Shown here piece by piece: positions 24,085 through 35,956 of a DNA stretch of 64,000 nucleotides. The stretch covers positions 124,001-188,000 of the forward strand of contig JALMLS010000504.1 in NCBI GenBank assembly GCA_038496445.1, in the 5' to 3' direction. The stretch comes from Trichosphaerium sp. ATCC 40318 (Eukaryota > Discosea > Flabellinia > Trichosidae). Numbering within the stretch: the first letter of the stretch is position 1; every line of letters begins with the position of its first letter. A program made the translations under genes and the position numbers. Below the pieces are notes generated by a model that worked only from the letters and a program-made list of their open reading frames with translations, made no database searches and was not told where the DNA came from.

Positions 24085-24725
24085 TCAAAAGTGGTTCATT
24101 GTTATCGAGATTTACAAAAAAGATCCCCAAAAAGAGATTATTGGCAGTCAAAATCAATCTCTATCTGAATCAGATTTACAGCTGTCTGTCCTTTATTACT
24201 CTTCGCTAAAACATTAAATTAGAACAATATAATGCCGTAAAATGATGGGCTTAGCCATTTGAAGTTATCTACAGTTTCATAATTTTTTAAGAATCATCAA
24301 AGAACCAATACAAAACTAATAACCTGTCAATGTGAGTCCTAATCTCAACCTCTAATAAGATAAAAAACGATAAAACTTGGACCTATTTATTATTTACTTG
24401 TAAGAAAAGTGTTGACAAACCTTTACAATAAATATCAGAAACAGTAATCAACAGAAAAGCAAATCAAGCAATCAAGCTCAAACGGGTAATGGAACGAGCA
24501 AGGAGGAACAGAGAGGAATATCTAATCAACGAATACACATACCAAAACTTGTAGAGAGTAGAGAGGACGTTTCCCAAGCTAAGGCTTGTGTTGTACTATA
24601 AATAAATGTAACACGAAGTGTGCTCGACTACAGTAAAACATAGTCAAATATTCCAAACAACAATATCAGAAACACTATATTAATGCCATAGTGTAATGAG
24701 GGTAAGGTAGTCAAGAGTTGTTGTA
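24085..24725. other. Intergenic, no gene seen
   Basis: About 640 bases of AT-rich DNA with no open frame of note, upstream of the RCC1-kinase gene and bordering the 3' end of the LINE. Confidence 0.4.
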
Positions 24726-24728
24726 GTG

Positions 24729-24750
24729 TTTACTTTACTTTACTTTACTT
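24729..24750 (-). repeat. (GTAAA)n 3' tail of the LINE
   Basis: Four perfect TTTAC units on the plus strand plus TT. On the element's strand they follow an AATAAA. It marks the 3' terminus of the retrotransposon. Confidence 0.8.
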
Positions 24751-25845
24751 TTATTCCGGTCAAGTTTCTTATTGACGGTTCTTTACAAGTATGTTTTACA
24801 ACGTGTTTGTCTTCCCATCATCTTCCCCTTGTCGCCAGGGCCCCTATTCGGGACTCACATAAAGTTAGCCCATGAAAGATCATCGACCAAGGTAAACCAG
24901 ACTGTGTAGAATACCTGCCCAGCTCGGACCGCGCACTAGCTTCGTATGGTTGCGTCGCTAGTCTGTGTTAGTGTTAGTAAGGGTTTTATATTTTTCATGG
25001 AAGAGGTTGTTTCTTTTATCGTAGATGCGCTTGTGTCCGTTGACTATAAGGAGTTGGAGTTGTTTGAGTTTGTCTTTGGTGTATTTTTGGTCGTATCCTG
25101 CGTTTGTGCACACGTTTATGGTAACGTTTGCTATGTACGCTCCTGTGTATGTTTCTTTGGGGTATTTAGTTTTCTTTGCTTTTTTGTTTTTTCTTGCTTT
25201 GGTTTTATGTAGGTTCTTCTTGATGAATTTACTGATTTCTTTTGCATTTTCTGTTCTGATATCACTGGTGGCTTTGCAGTGGTTTATTATATGATTGGTA
25301 TCCTCTTTTGGGTGTCCGCAGAGTATGCAGCTAGGTTCTTTGTATTTTTCGTTGAATTCTTTCGTGTTGTGTGGGCCTGGCTTTGTTTAGTGCGTATCTC
25401 CCACTAAGGTTATTATTTCTTAGTTTGAATTGGAAGCACGCGATTGTGTCCATAAGTGGAATTTTATTGTATACTATTTGGTTGGATATCTTGTGGCTAA
25501 TTTGGTTTAGGTAGGGGTATTTCCGTTCCATGTCTCTTTTGTGTTCACGATTGGTGGCTTCTTTGATGTATTTCCTGACATTCCCTTTGATGATTTTGTT
25601 TTCGTGGTTGTATAGCGTGTATTTAAAAGCTATTCTTCTTTTTGGCATGTTTGGTTTGTTTAGTAACGTTCCCTCTTTGGCCAAGGTATCTGCCTCCTCG
25701 TTACCATCCAGAATCCATTCTATGTTTTTCCCAAACTGTTTTTCGAGGTTTTTGAGTTCTTTGTTGAGTAATTTGAGTTTTTTCGGTTTGTTTGCGTATT
25801 TGGTTTGTTTTTCTAGTGTTGTATACTCTTTATTATGGTCTTAAG
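24729..25845 (-). mobile_element. 5'-truncated non-LTR retrotransposon (LINE) with RNase H and zinc-knuckle ends
   Basis: A continuous minus-strand frame runs from about 25,845 to a stop at 24,958-24,960. It contains the end of an RNase H domain (WILDGNEEADTLAKEG) and, near the C-terminus, a knuckle SCILCGHPKEDTNHIINHC. The order RNase H then knuckle fits the distal end of a LINE ORF2; the endonuclease and reverse transcriptase are absent, so the copy is 5' truncated. A ~210-nt 3' UTR ends AATAAAAGTAAAGTAAA, a four-to-five-unit GTAAA tail, as expected for target-primed reverse transcription. I found no clear target-site duplication. The frame being open suggests a recent insertion. Confidence 0.85.
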
Positions 25846-25949
25846 GACCGTGTACATAGTTATGATTGATTTCAACCTTACATAGAACATATCACGTGAC
25901 CTTTCAGATGAAATGTAGTCATAGTATGTATTTTATTTCACATAGATTT

Positions 25950-26341
25950 TCAGAGGTAACGTACCTCCATCAGGGAACAATGTGCAAGGTTAATAGTATG
26001 AACTCCTGCAAATAACTTGACAATATCATCCTTCCAAAGAGCATCTTCGGTTTTAATGCTTGTGTGCCGGAGAGTACTTGAATGTTTTAACACTGCTTTT
26101 GCTTGTGAGGCGTTTGAAATACAAACTGTACCGTATCCAATAATATCGTGAATGACAGAAGCAAGGCTATGGCATGTTTGACAGGCTGCAAATCGTGCTT
26201 TAGTTGTGTACTGTAAAATATGGCTTAAAATCTCTGTAGGAAGGTCTAGAATGCCTTTTCCCGTACTATCATGTGGTTAGATTAGGTTTATAGATTAATT
26301 TACATACATTTGATCTTTGGCGGTTAGTTCCTTTTGAAACA
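25950..26341 (-). pseudogene. F-box-like fragment of the F-box/LRR family, cut short
   Basis: From ATG 26341 one reads MFQKELTAKDQ, a ~42-nt intron (GTATGT...ATAG), then ITGKGILDLPTEILSHILQY, TTKARFAACQTCHSLASVIH, a spacer, and one repeat, LFAGVHTINLAHCSLMEV. A GTACGT donor follows, but no repeat array is found downstream: the LINE starts about 100 bp further on. The F-box part is intact and clearly more diverged than copies A-C. It may be a remnant whose repeats were lost, or a short gene of unknown ending. Confidence 0.65.
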
Positions 26342-26706
26342 TTGAAAAGAGGCGAAATATTGAGTGATAAAGAAATGTAAGGGCACAAGAATTGAAGAAG
26401 ACCTTTTTCAGATTTTAATTGTGGTGGGTCAGTTAAACCTGGGACATTTTATTACGGACTAATAATTTGTTACAATTCAATTACAGGTACAGTTCTTACA
26501 GCAACAACAAAAGGATTTAAGTGATTGCAGGCGCCTAGAAAACGCAATATTTGCTCTCGTCCAACCCTACTTGTTCGCGGACTTGGCGCACAGCATAGTT
26601 TTTACGATTAAGACAGTTTTTTCCATGTTAAGTCAATATTGAATAAAATAACTCAAAAATAAAAACGTACCATCACTGCAATATCAGAATAACTACCTCA
26701 CAAACA
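26342..26706. promoter_or_regulatory. Intergenic between F-box fragment and SAM gene
   Basis: About 365 bases between divergent units. No gene is seen. Confidence 0.35.
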
Positions 26707-27915
26707 ATGAGCAAACCAGTACTTCACCCGAATTCACCATTATTCTCAAACAACGAACAAACTACAAACAACCAATACCAACAACAGTACAGCAATGCTC
26801 CACCAGTTATCCCACCACGTCAGTACGCTCCGCAACCTCAACAACAAGGGAATCCTTATCCAGCGACGCCTCAACCAGTTTACACCCAACAAATGCCATA
26901 CACGCCTAATACAGTACCCGTTGAGGCTGTAGAACCCCTAGACGTGCCCAGGACAAAAGACAGAGGTAATCACCCGGAGAAATTAGTTGAACGGTTTTTT
27001 ACAACCAACACGTATTTTGGTTGGGTTTCCTACAATTCCCAAAAGGCGTTGAGCACTTTTTGTAAAAAAACAACTACAGAAAAACGTTACTGAAAAATAC
27101 TCATTTTTATCACGTTTTTTGAACCGTTAATTTTATGATTGATTGTGTTATCTTCTTTTTTAACATATTGATTTAAGAATGGATACAAGAAACTCTTGAT
27201 GCAGCTGGGCTAGAGCATATTGTTGATGTTTTTACAACAAATGGAATTGTATTCTCAGACGTATTCATCAGCTTGACTGAAGGTGATTTGACGTATATTG
27301 GTATAACGCAACTTGGCGATAGAACTCGCATCATGGCGTTACAAAGAGAATTGATGAAAGACGCGAAACCAGGTATTAAGAAAAAAGGATTTAAAAAGAA
27401 GCCGAAGCTAAACCGAATTTCCTGTTTTCGGGGCTTTTTTCTTCGCTCATCACATCACGTGTTTGCAAAAAAATTATTAATTTTATATCTAGACAAGAAA
27501 AAACACCACGTGCGCCGATGGCTTAACCATAGTGAGAAGAATCCAATAAACTTGAGATCAGTTGATGAATGGCTTGCTTTTGTAGGCCTACCAGAATACA
27601 AACAACACTTCGCAACAGCCAGTACGTATTAGGTTTAATCTGCTGCATTTGTTTAATGAAAGTATAGGGATCACAACTAGTGGCCAACTTGCACTTCTTA
27701 CAGACAAGGACCTGCTGGACATTGGTGTCTATAAATTTGGACATCATCGCAAACTACATCTAGAGATTAACAAGCTTCCTGGTTCACCAGGCCATAATCA
27801 ACGGCAATCTACTAAAAACAGGAAAAAGAAGAATAGAAACAGTAAGATTAAGCACTATGCTATATTCGCTGGCATCTTGGCAGCTATCTCTGTTTTTGTA
27901 AATATTCTATTTTAA
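26707..27915 (+). CDS. Tail-anchored protein with Pro/Gln-rich N-terminus and two SAM domains
   Basis: Start 26707. The first exon is disordered and Pro/Gln-rich (ends VEPLDVPRTKDRG). After an intron, SAM domain 1 spans IQETLDAAGLEHIVDVF to GDRTRIMALQREL. After an intron containing two CACGTG sites, SAM domain 2 spans SVDEWLAFVGLPEYKQHF to GHHRKLHLEINKL, and is itself split by an intron near 27,620. A basic stretch (KNRKKKNRNSKIK) precedes a C-terminal hydrophobic segment (YAIFAGILAAISVFVNILF) at the very end: a tail anchor. It is probably a membrane-associated scaffold using SAM oligomerisation. No direct orthologue is recognised. Confidence 0.75.
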
Positions 27916-28204
27916 CAAGAAGGCACAAGTTAAGATTTGCTCTTCTTTTTTTCCGATGCCACTTTTTATGATCAGGCTGTAATGTAGTCAAGAAATATTT
28001 CTTACACCTCTTCCTTTGTTATTTATATTTTACTTTATTTGTTTTTTCAATGCCAAGCAGCAAGTTTACCCAAATTTGCCGGTAAGACTTTTTACACGTT
28101 GTTTTTTTTGTTGGTTTTTTTTATCAAATGACTCCATCACAAATATTCAACTCAACAAGATTGTTGCGATTGATTTCTTTTGAAGACATTCATCAGTTCA
28201 GGAT
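27916..28204. other. Intergenic between convergent SAM and gamma-adaptin genes
   Basis: AT-rich 3' flanks of two convergent genes, with several T-runs. No gene is visible. Confidence 0.4.
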
Positions 28205-31200
28205 TTAAACGCCTGGAGGAAAGTTTACAACATTCTTATCTTCTACAGGAGCGCCATTAGATTTATAAGCCAATCGAATCATGATAATCACAGGTTGCTG
28301 TTTGAAAAAAAAAGTTAGTAAAAAAAAACACGTGTTTGATTCGTACAGCGCCATGTTGAGAATTGACAATTTTGATTTGTTGCATAATCTTGCCAGTGTG
28401 AACAGGTGCCAATTCAGTACCAGAAGCAGGTTCTAACTTGATCTTGAGGTAAGTAGGTACAGCAGCTTGTAACTGAAAGTCTGTAATCCTGTTTGCTGAA
28501 GAGTTTGTATAAGTCGCATTCACAAGTGTCAAGTGCATCTGTGTTGGTTGTTTCACAACAGAAAAATTGATTACAATCCCTATACGATTAAGAAATTAGT
28601 CGTGGCTCTTGAACCAAAAAAAAAAAGTATTCACTCGAGATTGACTCTGTCACGTACCATTCTTGTCATAAGCAACAAATTGAATAGGAGCTGGTGCCGC
28701 TACCATTCCTGGGTGCATACCTGCAACTGGCATACCGCCAGCAACTGGCATGCCTCCCGTGACAGGCATACCGCCTGTAACTGGCATACCTCCTGCAACA
28801 GGCATACCAGGCATCATACCAGGTGTGCCTACAGCAGGTGCAGGTGTGGCGTGCAAGGACATGATTTGATCGATTACAGATGGTTTACTTTCTGGCTGTC
28901 CAGGTGTTGGAGCAGCTCCACCAACAACAGGTGCAACACCGTTACCTTGAGAGGAAACGTTAGCACAAAAAATAAAGAAACAAGTTCCAACAAAAGAAAG
29001 AAAAAAAAACATACCAGTAGGAGGAGGAGCTCCTGTGTTTCCAAACAAAGTTTCTAAAATAGCATTTGGATTGCCAGCTGGAGCAGCAGTACCGTTTGAA
29101 GAGTCACCACCCATACCGAAATCAATGAGCTAAGTAAAATTGTGAGCAAGCAAAGAACGCTTTTTTTTGGTTAAACAAAACGTACAGGCACGTCAGCAAC
29201 AGGTTCTGGTGCAGCAGGTGCGACTGCTGTAGCTGTAGCGGTTGTTGGTAGAGTAGTAACACGACCAGGTGTTGACGGCTCGGACGTCGTTGGTTCTGAT
29301 GATGTACCATAGTCTTCGCGTTCTGGGCGTACATATTCTCGTGGTGGAATCTTTTCGAAAATCTTCTGTGAAAAGGAGTTCCAGTCACCCAAGATCTTGA
29401 GGTACTCGCAAGCACGACTTTGTAATTCCAAATCAAAATCAGCCTTGTGATTCTCCAAAATGCCCTTTTATGCTTCAGTCAGTACCAAAGAATATTAGGA
29501 TAGAAGTGTTGACCGTACTCTGATTTGTGCTGTGACAGCTTGAGTAAATTTAATTGAGAGTTTGGATAGAGCATTGAGGGAGTATGTTCGTGTCACTTGT
29601 GTGGTTGTTGGGAAAGTGAGGATGCGTGCCAAGAGGTCAATAACATCCTTCTCAGTAACAGTGACTGAATTATCGCCTTCTACAACTTGTGAAAGCAATT
29701 CACCAAATTCACCAATACACCATACACCAACTTGGACCATGGATTGCTAAATAACACATAAGCAACAACTTCAAATAACGTAAAAAAAAAAAAAAAAGGA
29801 AAAAGAGTAAAAATAAAAAAGATTGACATGCAGATGGTGACCGTGCGAACATGCTTATGTATTGTGGTGTGGATGATGTCGCATAGTTACTGCTGTACCC
29901 TGCGATTGTCTACACCCATTCAAAAATACAAAATAAATACATATAGAGCAACATAATAAATAAATAGCATGCAGACAGCCCAAATGCTTTGAACTAGAGT
30001 GATCATCTGAACACACTCCCAGATGATCACAATAGCCACATGCGGTAAAATTAATATGTAACGTAAGTGTACCTGAGTGATATCATTTGTTAGAATGAGA
30101 TACATTTTGTGAACAGCATAAGCTTGTAATTCAGGTGTTGAAGATATTAGCGCAATGAGGTTAGAACAGACTTCATCTGGGACATGATTTCCGGACTACA
30201 AACACAAAATCAGTACATCAACGTTCACACACGGGAAAATGACGTACAACTGCCATAACACGAAGGATTGTATCAACATGCCAACGTTTAGCTGGAGCAA
30301 ATTTTTCTGTAACATAACAGAGCTTAGCGGTCAAGTCCGCCCTGAATTCAACATCTGCGACCATCAAGAAATTTAACAATTCCCGTACAAGCACACGGAC
30401 ATTGTTTGTATTCACAAGAGAGTAAATGAGCTCTAAGGCACGTCTACGAATAGATATATCATCATCCTGTCTAAATGTGAGCAACTGAATTGAAGAAAAG
30501 AAAAGAAGAAAAAAAGAGGACATTTGAACATACCTTCAAACAATCAACAACTGTATTACGATGACGCTGTACTGCCTTTGGCTCAACAGAAACGACCTTG
30601 CATAGTGTATTGAGAGCAACATAACTAGTACAATGTCAGTAAAGGTTTCACAATGCTATATCTATGCACTTACCGGATGTTGTTATCCCTGTTTGATAAG
30701 AACCTACCAAGGATATTCACAGCCAAAACACGAAGGCCATTTTCGGACTCAATGGACATGATAGTATTGACACACTCATAAAGGATAGCGTTACCAACAT
30801 TACGCATATTGTCAGTGTTTGTGGCAACTTGAGCGAGAATATCGTTCATGAGCTCGCTGGCTTCAGCATCACCTTTACCAAGAATACGCAAACAATGCAA
30901 TACTTTGACTTGTATGAACGGATCAGTAACACCATTCACATCATATTCAGGTGCAAATCCAGACTGGGTTAGATGACGAAGGATGCGAACGAGTTGTGGG
31001 ACAAGCTAGAAAAAAAAAAGCGGTTAACGACAATCAAATAAAAACAAAAAAAAAAAGAAATACAAGTGACCAAGTTAAAAACCTTACTTTTTTGAACTTA
31101 GAGATAAACTCTCCATCGTTGATGCGACATAATTCGATGAGAAGGCTCAATGCAGTTACCAATACACCTAAGAGAGTCAATGAGATAAATTACGAGTTGA

Positions 31201-32097
31201 TAAAAGAGGTACATTTTCAAATAAAAAATAAATAAATTCAACTTTCAACGCGTTCCAAAAACCCCAAAAAAATCGTGACACGCTATTTTAAATAGCTTAT
31301 AACCCATAGTTACGTGTTTTTAGCGTACCGTGATTTTTTTCGCTCAAAAGACTCTTCATACGCGAAATAAAGTTCTCTGTAAGGTCAGGAGCCTTTCTTA
31401 TAATACGTAGGGCACATAGTGCTGCCTGAGGGAATAAATTAATTTTAAAAAAATCCCTTGCGTGTCACAGGATAACAAGAGACTGTACCTTTTTCCTGAT
31501 GTAAGGGTTGGTGTGTTTGAGTAGTTTTTCAATTTCAGGAGCAGTATCTCTGGCAATACTTGGAGAGGCAATGTTTCCCAATGCACACAAAGCGAGACCA
31601 ACAATGTATTGGTTTGCGTGAGTTAGGTCGCTAGATAGTGAAGGAAAATAGCGTTTAAAAATATAAAAGCGTCGCAATGGCTTCCCTAGGCGCGCGAAAT
31701 GGCGACAAAAAGTGTTTTAAGCAAAAGTTTTCGCTGATCAGCGTATAACCGCCAAAGGCGTCAAAAACATCATGAGAGGATACGATTTTAGTGAGTTAGT
31801 GACGAGCATGAGTACTTCTTGGTTTTCGTCCAGTAGAACCATCAGACCAAGATATCCGATCCTTTTGTCTGCGTACGACGGTTTTACGATCAATTTGAGG
31901 CATTCCATTTGTCCAAACGACGTAGGATAACTGAGCATGTGAAAATAGAGTAGTTTGGCGACATTTCGAGTGCGGTCTTGTTGGTTGTCTTGTCTAATAC
32001 CTCCCCTAATTTGCGCAAGCTCTTTTGTAATCAAATCACGCTCTTCCGCAGCAGTTTTGCAAGCTCTGACGGCCTTGATGAGATCCCGCAAACGCAT
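28205..32097 (-). CDS. AP1G1: AP-1 clathrin adaptor gamma subunit
   Basis: Start 32097 gives [20 protein letters not shown], the diagnostic gamma-adaptin N-terminus, followed by [20 protein letters not shown] and [19 protein letters not shown]. About 13 exons carry the adaptin N-terminal solenoid ([56 protein letters not shown]). The hinge at 28,660-29,440 is low-complexity, with tandem GGMPV(A/T) units. The C-terminal ear follows ([33 protein letters not shown], ending [10 protein letters not shown], stop 28205-28207). The product is the large AP-1 subunit for clathrin traffic between trans-Golgi and endosomes; its ear recruits accessory proteins. All parts of a full-length gamma-adaptin are present. 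Confidence 0.95.
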
Positions 32098-32475
32098 ACT
32101 TGTTAGAAGCTCTTTAAGACTATTTGACGTTTAACAAACTGTAAACGTCTCACTAAAAAGAACTGTTTTGACTGGCGCACTGACAGCCGCGTACATAGGC
32201 CTAACTAAGCGCTCTGTGCTGTAAACGTGTGCTGGGACCATTTAACGGTGCCCACGTGCGTATTGCAACAAATTAGTAAACCGACTTGTTGCTAATGATT
32301 GAACTACCTCTAGCGCATTACCAATACAATCATAGTCGACGAGACGCCAGAAAGGACGCTTTTACTGCTAAAGACTTTTTTTGCTTTTTCTATCTCCACT
32401 TAGCAATTTCATTCAATTATACCATTGGGCACAACAACGCAGTTGTCCGTTGGCAATGACAGTAACTGACCGTTG
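32098..32475. promoter_or_regulatory. Divergent promoter region of gamma-adaptin and REC-PARP-kinase genes
   Basis: About 380 bases between two divergently transcribed genes. CACGTG at about 32,254 lies near the middle and could serve either. Confidence 0.4.
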
Positions 32476-35400
32476 ATGACAGAGTACAATGAAAAAAGAG
32501 GAAGCTACGATGCCAATAACGATAAGCCGTGTGTTATTTGGACAGTAAGCAAGCTGAAATTGGTGTAAACGCCTACCAGCAGTTACTTACCTAAAATTCT
32601 AGCACCAATCGTACAGAAACGGTGGACATGATAAAACAACGAAAGCCTTGAGGAAAATTGGATGGGAAGTTTGTGTGTGCAATACAACCGCTGAATCTAT
32701 GCGCAAAATGAGGAACCACAAAGCGCAGGTACGCTAACGCCGAAAGATAGAGGAAAATCGCAGCTGTTTGTTAAACTTATAATAATCTTACAAACGGACG
32801 CAGGTGGTAATAACAGACATGTTACGAGTAGAACGGGTACGCATTAATTCGTTTATTCTATTTTGACGCAAAAATGGCTGTTCAATTGGTAACTCTATTC
32901 TCAGGGCTTTGTTAACCTCGTATTCGCTCCAAAAGCAGGTCTAGATTTACTAAAACGCGTCAGAAATGAAAACGGATCCATATGCTTGATTGTCTATTGT
33001 AAACAGCTCTCTCAAGCTACGATACAAGATTGCTTTGATTGCGTACATGATCAGTTTAATTTTTTTTTCTTCAATTCTGCCATCTTTTGAAGTTGACAAT
33101 TTTTTGACTACAGGGCGCTTCCATGGTCATTACAGAGGATGGACAACTGTTGTCATTTATGAGACACTTCTATACTTCACAATCATGGGTAAAAGACAAT
33201 GATACTGGTCGTATGAATTTATTACAGCGCATGTTTAAGTTACCAAGTACGAACGCCTACTTTTTTAAACCTCGCAAAAATGAGGTCAAATTCAGAAATA
33301 TCAGAATTTTCTCAAAATCCACGAAATTTCGTGTAGATACGTTGTATAATTCAACGTACTTATCTTCTTTCTCTAGATGAGATGGATTATCGTAGTAAGC
33401 CTGTTGATCCATCACATGCCGATTTTAAACGCATACAAGAGAGTATTGAAGGTAAGTTACCTTTTTTTTTTGTGGGCAAATAGAAGTTCAGGCAAAGAAT
33501 CGTCAATGTGTTGCTAACTCACTTTAGGAGGTATTGTTGCGGATCAAAAAGCTTCAATCGTATGTATAGATGCTATTACTAATAGTAAACAAAGACGACT
33601 GTTTCTTACTAGGCTGGCACAGCTGAAGGACTACCAAACTTTTAACCTTTTGTAAGGATTTAACTTTTTTTAGAGAATTTTCTATTTCGTTGACTCGACG
33701 TCTGACGCTATGTAGGTATGCTCCAATTGTACATAGTGATATAGTACGACAAGAAATAATAACGAAGGGCATAAAAGCACCTGTGCGTCGCCACAAGAAA
33801 CAAGAGAGAGTGACCCCTGTTGGCATGTATTTCGCAACAAAGCCAATCGCAGCATTAAAGTCTGAAAAATGGGCTTCAGGGAGTTTTGTATCTCTTCTCG
33901 TTTTTACAGTGGCTACTGGATTACATGTACCGCTGGACCAGGTTACCACACTATCATCCAGCAACGTGTTGCACACTTATGATTCAGTGTTCATCGAAGG
34001 TACGAGCTGAAATCACTTGCATTAATGCTGATGGTGTATAGGTGGAAGGAGCACATCTAAAGCGATGTATGATGAATACATCATATTTCATCCGCGACAA
34101 GCTATCCCTGTACGTATTCTATAGAAGAGTGGTGATTCTAAAACATGTATTTCAGGCTTACTTGGTGACTGTTGAATTGACGGATATAGAAACTTTGAGT
34201 TCACACAGTCGACAAACGTCTTCTAGTGGTCTACAAGTCTCTGTAGATGGTGATGCAACACCTTTACCAGCTCTAAATTGGGCCGAACTGTCAGTAGATG
34301 AGTCTGCCAAGCTTGGAACAGGCGCTTTTGTAAGTTACCGCATACGTGGTATTGTATCTCACTTTTTGGGTGATCTAGGGTTCAGTTTACAAAGGATCCT
34401 GGCGAGGTGTAGTAGTTGCTGTAAAGAAACTTCATGGCGTGTCTGCAGACGCGATAGAATTGCTAAAACTTGAGTCATCTTTGATGCAGTACGTACATGT
34501 TTTTTTTTGACCTATAAAATCTAACACTATCGTAAAGCAAACTTGGAAACCACCCGCATATTATTCGGCTGTGTGGAATCTGTTATGAACCGCTTGCTAT
34601 AGTGACGCCATTCTATCCTAAAGGATCAGTTTCGGATTTATTGCTTGTACATAAGTCTGATATTGCGTGGGAGAGGCTTGTTCAGATTGCTGCCAATGCT
34701 GCAGCAGGTGTTCTTCACCTTCATCTTGAGAAGGTTGTACATCGTGATATCGCCGGTAGAAACGTACGTAGATACACGGAGTATCGATCTTCTAGAAAGT
34801 AATCGTTTCTTTTGCTAGGTTCTCGTCAACAACGACTGGCATGGTATTGTTTGCGATTTTGGACTTGCTACAGTCATGACAGGTAATGTCTTGTTTTTAT
34901 GTTGGTGTCTGACTCACCGGTTATTAGGAGACTATGTGCGTACATCTGGACCATCCCCTATAAAGTGGATGGCACCCGAAGCTATTAGAGAAAAGAAGTT
35001 TAGTATGAAATCTGATTCTTACTCCTTTGGCATTTTTTTATGGGAGTTGGCACGTGATTTTTTTTTATTGTAAATGTTATTCAGTGTTTATTCTTACATT
35101 ATTCTTTTAAAAACGGTTTTTTTCTTACATTGCATGTTTAGGTAGCAAGATCTTCACCGTACCCTGGTTTAGAGGTTTATGAAATTCCATTCCGTGTTGT
35201 ACGTGAGAATTTACGTCCAGAGATACCGGAAGGATGTTGTCCTACATTCAAGGTATGTATCATTTTTTGATTTGTATATTTGCTGATGGTTAATGATTCA
35301 AGGAACTCATGATACAATGTTGGGACGCTGATCCAGAGAAACGACCCGATTTTAAACATATACACAGCACACTCAATAAATTAGCAATAAGTTTACGCAC

Positions 35401-35529
35401 CGAGGCGCCACGTACGTTTCTTGGATCTTCAAGGGATTTTTTATGTTTTTTTCTTATGAATTTATTGCAGCGGTCGCAACGTTTGACAAGCTTGTCACAA
35501 ATTCTTCAACAGACGCTTATTATGAGTGA
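32476..35529 (+). CDS. Receiver-like / PARP catalytic / tyrosine-kinase-like fusion protein
   Basis: About 14 exons with consistent phases from ATG 32476 to TGA 35527-35529. Part 1 (32,476-33,230) resembles a response-regulator receiver: [44 protein letters not shown], then FDC joined to [10 protein letters not shown]. The usual acidic pair and lysine are missing, so it is a pseudo-receiver like that of PDE8. Part 2 (33,380-34,190) is a PARP fold: [78 protein letters not shown]; His, Tyr and Glu fall at the H-Y-E positions. Part 3 is a kinase: [56 protein letters not shown]. No TM segment. It may couple ADP-ribosylation to phosphorylation; this is inferred. Confidence 0.8.
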
Positions 35530-35956
35530 TTGTTTATTCACGCTATATGCGCTAAATAATGGCGCTTGTACAGTTGTACATTATCACCAAATACCATTAA
35601 AGGAAAAAAATTTCAACCAAACTTGTAACATGTAGGCACAAAAAAAAAAAAATCAAGTTGAACTGGCAAAATAAATAAAACACTTCAACTTTTCTGAACA
35701 GAAACAAGCTTTTATTTCGCGTCCATTAATAACCAACACGTACTATATTGCTGGCAATCCATCTGCTGATTTGTACATACTGTGGTAAGGCACTTAGTCC
35801 AATTCTGCTTACAAGTGACAAAGGAAGAAGCAATCGCATTGTTAGAGAATATTGTGCACTAAAATTAGGACTGACTAGATTCCTAAAAATACGAGACTAG
35901 ACTTCCGATTTCCATGACATTTTCCAACTCTCATCGTCAAGTTCGAAGCTTCTCAT
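35530..35956. other. Intergenic between two plus-strand genes
   Basis: Contains the 3' flank of the fusion kinase and the upstream region of the MRH gene. No further gene is seen. Confidence 0.4.

Noticed and set aside
24729-24750. TTTAC repeats as a telomeric or satellite block
   Set aside because: Only four units, placed directly after AATAAA at the 3' end of a LINE.
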